A stretch of DNA of 46,167 nt from a virus. The stretch spans positions 1-46,167 of IMG/VR virus record IMGVR_UViG_3300033571_018110; one strand, written 5' to 3'. Below are positions 39,501 to 44,615 of the stretch, piece by piece (position 1 is the stretch's first letter; each line of letters starts with the position of its first letter). The notes below the pieces were generated by a model. The model saw nothing but the letters and a program-made list of their open reading frames with translations. It was not told the origin of the DNA and did no database searches. The translations under genes and the position numbers were made by a program.

Positions 39501-40109
39501 AGCAACGCTGATTAAACTTTCACTACTAACACCCAAACTTGTTGCAAGATTAGTTATCTCTTTCTCTAATGAAGCGATACCGGCAGCACCTTGGCCTGTA
39601 ACTTGCTGTAATTTGATAATCTCTTTATCGAAGCTAACGAATGCTTTAAATCCAGAATTTACAGCATTAACTAAACCATAAATGGCTGTGCTAACTATAC
39701 TAAAAGCGGCTAATCTTCTAATTGCCAAAGCAGATTGCTTGCCGAACTCCTGCATTTCTGTTCCGGCTTGTTTAATACTTTTTGCGGCAGATTGAGCGGA
39801 TGCTGCTGTCTTATTTATAGAAGAGGATGCACTACTTCCACCCTTTCCTGCTGAACCTAAGCTTTTACCAAGGGCACTCAAGGCGCTATTTAAATTATTA
39901 GTATTAGTTTGAGCCTGAACTAATACAGCATTCATCATCTGCAATTGTTGTGTAATATTACTTACATTTTTACTAGCTTTTGGATCTATATTAAGCTTAA
40001 CATTTGCAGTAATACCAGATAATTGCTTTTTTATATTACTGACTATGGGCTTTAGATTGGTTGGTCCCTGTAGATTAATTTGAGCAGTAAGATTGAAAGC
40101 TTTGGCCAT
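27594..40109 (-). CDS. giant tape measure protein with enzyme-like cargo modules
   Basis: A protein of 4171 residues, preceded by AGGAA. Residues of about 120-470 resemble the TP901-type tape measure domain (FVSFDKEIIKLQQVTG, ELGGFRQIGKVIPLI). Residues 583-637 are a Gly-Gly/TPGEF linker. About 637-766 is a nuclease-like domain, 1195-1345 a HAD-like domain, 1531-1765 an ADP-ribosyltransferase-like domain, 1780-1808 a second TPGEF linker, 1830-2033 a metallopeptidase-like domain with HETGH (1935-1939), and 2045-2113 a Pro-rich hinge. A glycine-rich membrane-like region and long helices follow. Tape measure proteins set tail length and leave the virion with the DNA. The modules may be injected effectors. 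Confidence 0.9.
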   Translation of the reverse strand: MAKAFNLTAQINLQGPTNLKPIVSNIKKQLSGITANVKLNIDPKASKNVSNITQQLQMMNAVLVQAQTNTNNLNSALSALGKSLGSAGKGGSSASSSINKTAASAQSAAKSIKQAGTEMQEFGKQSALAIRRLAAFSIVSTAIYGLVNAVNSGFKAFVSFDKEIIKLQQVTGQGAAGIASLEKEITNLATSLGVSSESLISVASTLAQAGLSAEETRIALAALAKTELAPSFDNLTDTTEGAIAAIRQFGLQATELEGVLGSINAVAAAFAVESKDIISAIQRTGGVFAAASKGVSEGSDALNEFIAIFTSVRQTTRESAETIATGLRTIFTRIQRGSTIEQLREFGVELTDLEGKFVGPYEAVKRLSAVLGELDPRDLRFSQIVEELGGFRQIGKVIPLIQQFSVAQEALKVAQRGQSSLIDAQTIAQKSLANQIAKVREQFLALIRDIGKSTGFKSLFTLVTNLTSGLISLASAFKPILPILSIMGAIKGVSAIGQFATGFFGGLKKGGGPGGAGQNIGGAISGSNAKQQQNAMNQASAAISKNTSAIQTLTTAINNLSKNVNDNTITLNDRTAKGLNAGGKVRAFARGGVVPGSGNRDTVPAMLTPGEFVIRKKAVETIGAGNLQRMNKYAVGGKVKKDKDILSYGSENIVDGDTFAAEAITDKQYRLRSVDAVESGTKYGSDAKKILNNNKSQLINSIVKSSGGAYGRGLFENDQIAKALVSKGYGVPDSRFTKGYSKELETAQKEGRGIWSEGNDNHPKRILFDAGHSQEKAKELAISRGLDIGKTTKNKWGRFAIGGLVQKFEGGGKALGARRRLRDLDAKELDELSTSDLIMYAKAQALDIFSSGGSGMAVGNEFIEVPAERITPELDKDLVTYRGKRGFWKEIVAPFGQPIQPKSSGPSAKQLSKMGKEEALAAQMSKYSDEVAAREQQWTSIRSGSAIDNYLLGSLQDPILSDYKTVRGGGALAKTFHNTRLRQAVNKALEEYDDFDYSGANLDKFISNFAAKQMAIGGMVQRFMAGGVTETSGRIDEGILERLQKLGGPTGVKRLAAEEVLEAVKSSGVRTSGKLLDSRSLKADPNGARLAPYLEKVLVAAEARKKGEETAAREQLDRNMRASAGGAYQFGLVSLFGPNGELGYSGLSDAKELTGKNGEKFLTQIVRKSLPTTYADAIQQMQADIAGIPSRAAERVQYTDIFGTGGPLAFDFDDTLVKGADIYAANGGIDIRAYNDLAKVQEALANAELTLLGKELAKRLIDYPQLMDNIRVLTARPQSNAPLLASKLAELRLPIPESKITGVSGGLNKVNNLSEMETLIDDNLANIQSVLKGGKRGIQYSEPRGIDLTDASSRKSMAGMEGYALEEMIKSLGVRIAKDDDDPNRPIDYPNGLGASASKWGIKSTMPTDTKRTNDGSALSRIWGEAQRYFLERFAVGGKVGESDFEKVKKDILNKYPDINFRITKSKRSRGYNLLGGLKQEGDNVGNYAEFKQPGNLSQLQEMADKMASSLMYEYGPNIDPSLLKKKSKFIAGGPVKDVWHGTTTGKDDSVLEAFKTQGAKSNISTGFGQGSGFYVYGGRSRALSRALSLEGGSDEFLNAADPNGKPVAFKFTEQLDSKNWDLDYELQNADVVNFIYKNYERVKEALEKSKNQKIQNRLKEFSLDAKYDEYADGDGSKVRKVGVSFAEDSKRVERTLANFSGDVRSAEVLAGLTSSLLASDPDFYNEFEQDFFNKLAPDQAIKYVGSDPLKPVLAEIFERKKSIEDTKWNTVKFAKGGSAQDTVPALLTPGEFVINKKAAQKIGYSKLHKMNKADKIQGYNKGGFVGNVQRFFEGGVADKQANRLYGSEIKDIKEAEKIFAMSLGSLSSALKQEVLKNFKGIEQVVGGGRTAFGNKFGKTNLGMATSRRTGNQTETLMSLQLGGKYAAKSSVVSHETGHLVDTALGAGKGLSSEKKGSFQFELAEKVKPIMEKAYRDSGLYSEKMMKYLTSNAELFAEFYSHASPDVKAIITSTTDAKTGMEDLAKHLGAVGHTFAGLQASDLVSASTGMPPIPPPPVPPIVPPSGPTPPVIPPPVPPVPPPPTPPTVPPSGPTPPPTPPPVPPVPPPPPGTRYGLASEDDKEFFAYKAKKAGKTVGRYRSDATRQVAITQKEIMENQKGRRTEVRREFQGQATATGKNLSSLRAQSKASGSSADRQKFNDAYRQAIEEATSKIKEIAPSLSPKELGRASQELVKAMMDGKSVNDAINTSGSALEKAFTSDIDAAEALRVAIEQTAEKLEMSADQLEGNLSGADVGRQQFIQSEAGQQFGRAAEFAPDMLEKFSKTSAGQSTMKAADIFAGKGLTAGLEKRLGAAGTFIGEKIDALGGPMVALGGAVAVAADQINRAFDGIKDPRTAGLVGGIGGAGSGLASGAVLGGQIAGPVGAMIGGITGAVIGGIDGAFKAFNQARLAKNLEELEESANKAATALKEFELNQSNETADALIKESMGGQGAIKDLAQQAQVQYGEKTTARAIVDALSQLPVIGSIMGTAERPEAVRALDNRAQMVLGNFERVGQRQLSRAPLEQVQDVINRATEAEKAAGGPGTEAGTQARRDVYAQANQTYQQMARQGYTDTDIYGSMGRQALKQQGKSEEDIAAMSMDDVIQAGKDAAAVSAEVAFKQQQLSDAMRQTNKSVENLLDIFRKASAGLERFNYELAQIGVQAEEQAAALSGRATIGSVKRDDEQVLGNISGYSKEEVQAVASRVGSLAGGDGGAKLESQIVAAKVIQDELPTILRNTTGQDVGAVTEQLKGIFKDLKIDAPEGLFNELEQSLGEKIGDREGVPLSEIADELDLVGTASKVSAEALALAAKYAQAFANAMQQANDLANKYGEALNQATELQLKAAEIRSRADVQLAETLGRNLSIDQQAAPFENRIRGLSGGVVAGGSVDPNEIYQAMIDATKTRDSMQAELQQKQNTLAANPEDKNAQKAVADQAKALAEQNNKINNANKALEELANDSSRASAALQKLSELNKIAGASVDFLRKALTSDSKDLIDMNKQLTDYTKLISGQATTQDVNSLQFRQNAFAGLDMVSSMMPESLGKQLEAKMTRAMLESTPGGQQLLQQTTGAIGPDGQQLTFDQTLSMMEGGIDPAQQQYIDAYTAATERQASAADNLALAAVAVADIFANKLTETLDKVATITQPMAQAEEANKPPEKTATEEKDNTVQLVMTQEEIDKARAGLFGDLPTLGFDTTTANTLDTTMRDLIAGVSATGALVVALAYLAKVIMGSSIYKGLTDAVSGSIPSLGGAPGAGGAPVPGGAPGGGGVINTLRGALPAAGRVIAGVELVRGGVGTGLADTETNQASIDVLGEGAGTAFNMATGALTGNSGRAFVSDLLGFDTNSVGDQLAGTLEAGLRGAAIGYQYGGGQGAIFGAMLGFLGDIAKNTLLFIGEIGELRKAQADAAKQAAKAAKMEVDLKKAELARSKAAGVDTSTYDKLNVQDQIRAKARAATLLQRERLDEKISARGGENNLTQEDLDYITGGNTLNVGTLEENRAEVLKQTRNDLGASEVAGIPQAAISEIMERIRAEAVARQAESDAAIAIEDQKPAIETAAQAAEQQMTPGSIYTHDIHLEALMKDLLGDKVSADPNTIVSSAIETAKNLPTLATNGLAQISGMMEKAVFNNGIATTKQMPIDVESLKKLLPDFEGIMKQVDDLTGNLFSKNLKSLGLNGIEDVQGALASAPSQLKQLPDGSFELSKTATIDTNKIKQMSDTLSPVSNESCECKILSEILAELKKGSTETKPANNTTAQATSKVAPTQTTAAAVADQIKSTVAKGTGAGTLLTSRSLPSTDMIAGKLNNSTLSEKFGQKQSLRLRQLMVKGKLRVGEDGLPIGRTPEEEKEYSDLRQSKLNSNPELAAKVRERELKNKGKLRISEQGLPIGRTPQEENEYRALINKGMNQADINNGSKALGRNVRSSVNQSTAAAAEIAGRSFSRPGMTRQESIRADAQEISAAFSNNPNSLSPIPAPPAPGTTQPVPSALPDIRAGSLDGGVAGDRAAISGGAMGSATTITVDPSAQALLDGFTNIFSNFNSYIDKLSTVAATIPSQIQLVGNYDLNINITGAAAFEGLSKEMQGVAEAIIRPKLDQLRDEVSQATKGAVKSSVSMGYRGDVNTSMGQGQA
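28287..28507 (-). repeat. two-copy repeat near tape measure C-terminus
   Basis: KGKLRVGEDGLPIGRTPEEE and KGKLRISEQGLPIGRTPQEE, about 48 residues apart (28,426-28,507 and 28,287-28,364). The bases have diverged at silent sites, so the duplication is old. Confidence 0.7.
33770..33975 (-). repeat. Pro-rich hinge in tape measure
   Basis: Residues of about 2045-2113 are almost all Pro with Gly, Val, Thr and Ser (PPVPPVPPPP-type repeats). It separates the cargo part from the long helical C-terminal half, so it probably acts as a flexible or extended spacer. Confidence 0.8.
34010..34620 (-). other. zinc metallopeptidase-like module within tape measure
   Basis: Residues of about 1830-2033. SVVSHETGHLVD gives an HExxH motif at 1935-1939, and SNAELFAEFYSH, about 50 residues later, offers a third metal ligand, as in gluzincin-type enzymes. 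It could cut host or phage proteins during entry. Confidence 0.6.
34684..34775 (-). repeat. TPGEF linker copy 2 in tape measure
   Basis: Encodes DTVPALLTPGEFVINKK and AAQKIG, near-identical at the protein level to copy 1 at 38,220-38,325. It lies between the ART-like and the metallopeptidase-like modules. Confidence 0.75.
34815..35520 (-). other. ADP-ribosyltransferase-like module within tape measure
   Basis: Residues of about 1531-1765. The WHGTTTGK motif (H1541) is followed by GFGQGSGFYVYGG (Y1575) and, near the end, QAIKYVGSDPLKP. The order His-Tyr-late acidic/Gln fits the ART fold, and the HGT plus GxGFYV pair is the best signal. The third catalytic residue is not certain. Confidence 0.5.
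36075..36530 (-). other. HAD phosphatase-like module within tape measure
   Basis: Residues of about 1195-1345. Motif I is FDFDDTLV with D1211 and D1213, motif II is RVLTARPQ, and motif IV is LIDDNLANI. A basic loop with Lys (GGLNKVNNL) lies between. The set fits a HAD-superfamily phosphatase such as a nucleotidase or polynucleotide phosphatase. The substrate is unknown. Confidence 0.6.
37800..38200 (-). other. staphylococcal-nuclease-like module within tape measure
   Basis: Residues 637-766 of the tape measure protein. The expected catalytic set is present: VDGDTF (D657), YRLRSVDAVE (R670 and E678, spaced 8 apart as R35 and E43 in staphylococcal nuclease) and YGRGL (R712). The usual end motif GIWSE is also there. 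An active Ca-dependent nuclease is plausible. Confidence 0.75.
38220..38325 (-). repeat. TPGEF linker copy 1 in tape measure
   Basis: Encodes RDTVPAMLTPGEFVIRKK and the following AVETIG segment. It is matched by the copy at 34,684-34,775 (DTVPALLTPGEFVINKK). The two copies bracket the first three cargo modules. Confidence 0.75.
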
Positions 40110-40121
40110 ATTTTATTCCTA

Positions 40122-40165
40122 TCTAAATAAAATTCCCCACAATACCATTAAGATACGGTGGGGAA
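40122..40165 (-). terminator. hairpin with T-run between tail assembly gene and tape measure
   Basis: An 8-bp stem (TTCCCCAC with GTGGGGAA, 40133-40140 and 40158-40165) has a 17-base loop and is followed on the minus strand by TTTTATTTA. It may attenuate tape measure expression relative to the abundant upstream tail proteins. Confidence 0.5.
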
Positions 40166-40195
40166 CTTAAAGACAATATTAATATAATACACAAA

Positions 40196-41083
40196 TTAAC
40201 TTGCTGCTGTGTCTTTTGTTTCCTGCGGCTTGTCTTCTTTGGTTTCTTTGGTTTCTGGTACAACATTCGTGGTTTCCTGTTTGGGCTCTTCCAGCTTTAC
40301 TGGTTGACCATCATCGTCCAAAAATGGCTTAAATTCAAAGATGTATTCACCATCTTGATCGACGGGATTACCGTCCTTATCAACAAATTGTCCATTTTCA
40401 TTGATGAATCTACCATTTTCATCTATTAATCGTCCATTTTCGTCTACGAGTTTACCATCTTTATTAATCAGACGCAGCTTTGAATCAACAAACTTATACT
40501 GCTTAAGGAATTTATTTTCTGGTAGTTTATCTTCATAATCACTATCTAGACCATATAACATACCAGCCAAATTTTGAGCCGCTAAAATTGCTACAGGATC
40601 GGTTGACTTATTATTGTATTCCTCGTAGTTCTTAAAGTATGGCTCATTACTATCTTTATACACCGTACAAGCTGAAACTAAATAATTAAATCTAGCATTA
40701 TCGGCTTGTCCTTCAGCAGTATGAGTGTCTAGTGTGGTCTTTACAGAAATAAGCTCTCTTAGATCTTCTCTGATTTTCTTCATATTTAGAGCAATATTTT
40801 TAGCTTCCTTAAGTGGAATACCACCCTTAGCCAGCTTTCGTTCATTCTCTAAAATTTCAGATTGTAGCTGTGTAAATTTAGCTTGCTTAAAAGCATCCCA
40901 TAAACCTTGATCTACTAAAAGATCATCTAGTTTAGCCCTGACAACAGCCTTTGCCTTTAATGCTTCACTAAAAGTTTGGTTGTAATATTTTGTGGCTTCT
41001 CTTTGATCCTGTAGTGAAGGAGATCTAACTATTAGTTCTCTATCTTTTCCGTCAACTAGTGCAGTAAAAGCTCTTGTCTTCAT
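40196..41083 (-). CDS. tail assembly protein with C-terminal heptad repeats
   Basis: A protein of 295 residues. The start ATG overlaps the upstream stop (ATATGA) and has GAGG upstream. Residues 1-195 are helical and charged, with an NYLVSACTV segment that resembles tail assembly chaperones of other phages. Residues of about 207-248 are six copies of a 7-residue unit, consensus (D/N)-E-N-G-R-(L/F)-(I/V). The tail is rich in Glu, Lys and Thr. Its position immediately before the tape measure gene is where tail assembly chaperones lie. No slippery frameshift is needed, because the upstream partner is a separate gene. Confidence 0.6.
   Translation of the reverse strand: MKTRAFTALVDGKDRELIVRSPSLQDQREATKYYNQTFSEALKAKAVVRAKLDDLLVDQGLWDAFKQAKFTQLQSEILENERKLAKGGIPLKEAKNIALNMKKIREDLRELISVKTTLDTHTAEGQADNARFNYLVSACTVYKDSNEPYFKNYEEYNNKSTDPVAILAAQNLAGMLYGLDSDYEDKLPENKFLKQYKFVDSKLRLINKDGKLVDENGRLIDENGRFINENGQFVDKDGNPVDQDGEYIFEFKPFLDDDGQPVKLEEPKQETTNVVPETKETKEDKPQETKDTAAS
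40340..40465 (-). repeat. 21-base / 7-residue tandem repeat
   Basis: Six adjacent units encode NKDGKLV, DENGRLI, DENGRFI, NENGQFV, DKDGNPV and DQDGEYI. The regular D/N-x-D/N-G spacing resembles acidic metal-binding or beta-solenoid repeats. Confidence 0.8.
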
Positions 41084-41370
41084 ATATCATCCTCTTTTCT
41101 ATTTTTATAAAACCTATATGTATATTTAGTATTGCCAGAACATTTGTCAAGATCCACTAACGCTTTACGTAATTGATTATTTCCATTATTTAGAACCTGA
41201 TTTCTTGCAAAATCCCATCGATCCAAAAAGTCTAATTCTTGTTCTGTTAAGGAATCTTCGTCTTTATCTTGTCCCCATAAATGCCCGAATGCCTTTTCAA
41301 ACTCAAATAATGCTCCAATCATTGTGGTCTGAAATCTTTTTGTTAAAATTTGTTTGTGGTTTTCATCCAT
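41080..41370 (-). CDS. small tail assembly protein
   Basis: A protein of 96 residues preceded by AAGGA. It is helical and acidic, with EFEKAFGHLWG and QELDFLDRWDFARNQVL, then a basic YTYRFYKNRKEDD end. It overlaps the next gene and lies between the tail tube gene and the tape measure, so it is probably part of the tail assembly chaperone pair. No known family is recognised. Confidence 0.5.
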   Translation of the reverse strand: MDENHKQILTKRFQTTMIGALFEFEKAFGHLWGQDKDEDSLTEQELDFLDRWDFARNQVLNNGNNQLRKALVDLDKCSGNTKYTYRFYKNRKEDDI

Positions 41371-41380
41371 ATATTAATCC

Positions 41381-42418
41381 TTATTTTTTGATTTTTTGAC
41401 TCATTTGATTCATTAGTTCTCTTTGAGCATCTGGTAGCTGAGAAGCATCTACAGATTCAACAGAGCTAATTATCTGATTTCTTTCTCTTATTATATGTTT
41501 TTGAGTATTATCATTCAAGTTATAAATATTATTAGCTTCTTCTTGTGAATTTGCTACTAAAAATACCTCACCAGCTTTTCCTAATTTTTTACCCTCTAAC
41601 ATTTTTTCTGTGCGGTGTTTATTTTTAAGTTTTTCATTTTCTCTTCTTTGATGTATCATCCACCCATCAAACGAGTCATCATCTTCAAATATATTATCTG
41701 GGGGGCATTCTGGATGTTGATAAGCATTGTCATACATCTTAGTTAAAACCACCAGGGTTTTTTGCTCGTCTGTCCAGTCAACTGTAGATTTAGCAAATAG
41801 CGTTTCGTTATTAGCCGACCAATAATTTTTCCAAAGATCACTTCTGGCTATCTTTTTAAAAACAGATATATCTATAGAATTTTGATTAATAATAAAAGCT
41901 AATTCTTCTAAGTATTGATAGTCTATACTATTAAAATCATTAAAAATGAGTTTATTGTTTTTATCATATATACTATGCGCTAAGATATAGTAGTTTTTTA
42001 ACATCATACTATATCCTTCTGGAGTATATTGATCTAACGAATGTCTTAACGCATATTTATGATTATATGTATTTTTAGTATTATCTAAATTTTTTCGTAT
42101 ACGTTTAATTTGATTAGGATTTAATACATTTTTATATAGATCAACTTTTAAATCCTCTATTTGTTTTTCTAAGCTAGTAAGATTAGTGTCTCCATTATAT
42201 GTCCAGACGCCCATTGCAACAAGAGCGTCAACAATAGAATCTTCGTATATCCAATCATTGAATTTATTATTCTCATATTCATCATGAGCATATATCTCTG
42301 CTTCGTACTTGACAGATATGCCTGGATAGATAAGTTTATATTTTTCCCCTTTGTAAGAAAAAATAAAAAATCCAGACAAAATTCTAGATAAATAAATTCC
42401 TAGTAATCTTTGATCCAT
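41381..42418 (-). CDS. tail-region helical hypothetical protein
   Basis: A protein of 345 residues from ATG 42418. The frame is open to a TTG at 42457, but neither site has a strong ribosome site. A weakly hydrophobic N-terminus (LLGIYLSRILSGFFIFSYKG) is followed by long charged helices with many Lys, Glu and Asn. No motif is recognised. The gene follows the tail tube gene and precedes the two tail assembly genes. Its position suggests a tail assembly factor or chaperone. The hairpin at the end of the tube gene may separate their expression levels. Confidence 0.5.
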   Translation of the reverse strand: MDQRLLGIYLSRILSGFFIFSYKGEKYKLIYPGISVKYEAEIYAHDEYENNKFNDWIYEDSIVDALVAMGVWTYNGDTNLTSLEKQIEDLKVDLYKNVLNPNQIKRIRKNLDNTKNTYNHKYALRHSLDQYTPEGYSMMLKNYYILAHSIYDKNNKLIFNDFNSIDYQYLEELAFIINQNSIDISVFKKIARSDLWKNYWSANNETLFAKSTVDWTDEQKTLVVLTKMYDNAYQHPECPPDNIFEDDDSFDGWMIHQRRENEKLKNKHRTEKMLEGKKLGKAGEVFLVANSQEEANNIYNLNDNTQKHIIRERNQIISSVESVDASQLPDAQRELMNQMSQKIKK

Positions 42419-42473
42419 AGTCCGTATACTGTTCCATAGTCTTTTTATACAAATCAATATCAGCTACCAACAA

Positions 42474-42495
42474 CACCTACGCTTATGCGTAGGTG
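42474..42495 (-). terminator. hairpin spanning the tail tube stop codon
   Basis: CACCTACGC and GCGTAGGTG (42474-42482, 42487-42495) form a perfect 9-bp stem with a TTAT loop. The tail tube stop codon (42483-42485) lies in the loop. No long T-run follows, so it may be a partial terminator or an mRNA 3'-end stabiliser. Confidence 0.6.
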
Positions 42496-43583
42496 CTATT
42501 GGCTAGTCTGCTATAAAAATTACCGCCTGAGTGAGCAACATATAGATCGTTATATGTAGTATAACTATATGTTACTGTGACGTTACCACCACCAGTATCA
42601 CCACCAGCATAATTAACACTGGTAAGTTTATTCTTGGTACCAAGATAAATTCTTGTGCCTTCGCATGTCTCAAGGAAGATAGTTTGATCAAGAAGATTAT
42701 GGCGACCACCGCAAGCAGTAACGTTGCCAGTTGTAGCAACAGTTGTGCCTGTTAGACCAACATAATAACCTTCTTCTGTGGCATTGATCATATCTCCACT
42801 GATAGCAAGAACTTCGAATTCACTTGTTACTTCTACTGGGAATGTTACAAAACGATGATATGGAGCAAAAGTACCTAGCTCTTGGATAGCTTCACGACCA
42901 AAATCACAACTAACAGTGATGTTTTGGAAGTGTGCGCCAAATCCACTACCACCACCAATTGCAGCATTGACTCCGGTAGCACCGATGCCTGGAATCTGTG
43001 TTGGGAAACGACAAGCAGCCATATTAAGGAATTGTCTACGACCAACACCTTGAGGGGCTAATGGAGCGTCATCATTATTGAAAGAACCTGTGGCTGTTGT
43101 ACCCCATACTTTGTTATTTCCAACTAGTGTAACATCCTCTGTAAAATTACCATCAACAGGGAATGTATAACTTACACTACTTACGTACATGCCAGAGCAA
43201 TTAACAACGCTAACTGGGCTATTGCCGCTGGAGCTTAACTGAGTATCTGGGAAAACTGCCATCTGCATATCGCAGCGAGCGTTTTGGCGACCAGGAATAC
43301 TAGGATCAACAGCAGTAAGACCAGAGGCTATACTTGTACCTTTTTCTGTAGCGAGAGTATAAACTAATGGATATCCATCAAGAACTTTATTAAGTGTTAC
43401 TTCAATGTCGGGAACATTCTCTACGTTCTGATAAATGGCCAATTGACCCATTTCAAAGACTTGTTCTAGATTAAAATTAGTTGTAATACCAACACTTTGT
43501 AGACCATGAACGGGTACAAGAGCACCGTTGCCTGGGCCTAGTTTAACCTGTTGAATTGCGTAATAAATACGATTATTGGGCAT
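42483..43583 (-). CDS. major tail (tube) protein
   Basis: A protein of 366 residues, mostly beta-strand. The opening RIYYAIQQVKLGPGNG with VPVHGLQSVGITTNFNLEQV recalls tail tube proteins. Later segments such as SVSYTFPVDGNFTEDVTLVG and NITVSCDFGREAIQELG fit the two beta-sheets of the tube fold. The C-terminal domain (about residues 290-366) is probably a surface decoration. The leader has GGAG before the ATG. A separate promoter-like site upstream and a 9-bp hairpin around the stop codon would suit a highly expressed protein. No sheath gene is adjacent, which favours a siphovirus. Confidence 0.75.
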   Translation of the reverse strand: MPNNRIYYAIQQVKLGPGNGALVPVHGLQSVGITTNFNLEQVFEMGQLAIYQNVENVPDIEVTLNKVLDGYPLVYTLATEKGTSIASGLTAVDPSIPGRQNARCDMQMAVFPDTQLSSSGNSPVSVVNCSGMYVSSVSYTFPVDGNFTEDVTLVGNNKVWGTTATGSFNNDDAPLAPQGVGRRQFLNMAACRFPTQIPGIGATGVNAAIGGGSGFGAHFQNITVSCDFGREAIQELGTFAPYHRFVTFPVEVTSEFEVLAISGDMINATEEGYYVGLTGTTVATTGNVTACGGRHNLLDQTIFLETCEGTRIYLGTKNKLTSVNYAGGDTGGGNVTVTYSYTTYNDLYVAHSGGNFYSRLANSTYA

Positions 43584-43631
43584 AATTAATCTCCACTATA
43601 CTTAAAGTGATTTGATACAATTGTCTTATAC

Positions 43632-43637
43632 ATTATA
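43632..43637 (-). promoter_or_regulatory. candidate -10 box upstream of the tail tube gene
   Basis: TATAAT on the minus strand (43637-43632) lies within the 72-base gap before the tube gene. No good -35 box is found at 16-18 bases (CTGATT at best), so this is only a candidate promoter. Transcription would start about 40 bases before the ATG. Confidence 0.3.
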
Positions 43638-43655
43638 TACACATAAAAAACCAAA

Positions 43656-44615
43656 TCAGTTAGAAATTATTTCAATTGTGGCTCTAGCCGCACCTTTAAA
43701 TAAATTAGGTGTAGCAGATTCCATTTCAAATAGGCTAATATTTTTAATGAAACATTTTCTCCAAGAATATTGAGATACAATACTAGGATAATTTAAATTA
43801 TTATTTTTATCCCCTAAATAATCTAATGGATAATTATCGTCTTGAGCTAAACGATTTGTATCAAAAAGCTCTATTGTAAGGTCTTGTTGCAGTCTTAATA
43901 TATCTAGGAGTTTATTTCTGTCATTCTTATTTTCTGCTAAAACATAAAATCCAATATCTTGTTCTATCCATAAATTATCATTGCCCAATTCAAATGGACG
44001 AGATCTGGATCTGGGTATTGATTCTATAATTATTGCTGGTAGTTGGATTCTATGCTGACTACCTATAGACCATTCGCCATTAGATAGTTGTTGTATATCT
44101 GCGTTGGTATTATCTAGGCTAGGATATTGTATTTTATTAAACCATGGACTATCACTTGATCTATAAACTTGAACATATCTATAGCTATAATTAACATGTA
44201 TATTACTAGTTTTAGACTTAGCGGTGTCAAATACTATGCGCCCTTCTGGATAATTAATATGAAAGGTATTTCCAGAATATGGAACAAACGCATTATTAAT
44301 ATAGCATCCACTGATGTTTATAGGGCTGTTGCCCGAGTACGATACCCCACTTTCCCAAACCCAATCTTTTCTAATACTTTGCCATACTTGTCCAGCGGTA
44401 TACGAGGGATCGTCAACTAATAATAATTTTGATGGTGGGTTAGTGGTGCCATACACAGTTCCACTATTTGGAATTGTAGCATTAAACCAAGCTCCTATAT
44501 TTAGGAATGCCCAATCAAAAAAAATTTTAAAATTATTTTCTAATATATTTAATAACAAATCTTCTGAAATATTCTTGACGCCTTTAAACTGTGTATTATA
44601 GCCGCAATTACTCAT
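43656..44615 (-). CDS. neck or tail-completion structural protein
   Basis: A protein of 319 residues from ATG 44615, which overlaps the upstream stop (ATGA). The longer frame from 44681 is rejected. The sequence is beta-rich, with ISEDLLLNILENNFKIFFDWAF at the start, VWQSIRKDWVWESG, and FHINYPEGRIVFD in the centre. The order of genes (connector, neck, this protein, tail tube) fits a tail terminator or tail-completion protein. No residue-level match is claimed. Confidence 0.5.
   Translation of the reverse strand: MSNCGYNTQFKGVKNISEDLLLNILENNFKIFFDWAFLNIGAWFNATIPNSGTVYGTTNPPSKLLLVDDPSYTAGQVWQSIRKDWVWESGVSYSGNSPINISGCYINNAFVPYSGNTFHINYPEGRIVFDTAKSKTSNIHVNYSYRYVQVYRSSDSPWFNKIQYPSLDNTNADIQQLSNGEWSIGSQHRIQLPAIIIESIPRSRSRPFELGNDNLWIEQDIGFYVLAENKNDRNKLLDILRLQQDLTIELFDTNRLAQDDNYPLDYLGDKNNNLNYPSIVSQYSWRKCFIKNISLFEMESATPNLFKGAARATIEIISN

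Noticed and set aside
40900-41370. Programmed -1 frameshift in the tail assembly genes
   Set aside because: The two frames are joined by a simple ATATGA overlap with a ribosome site (GAGG), and no slippery heptamer is seen at the junction.
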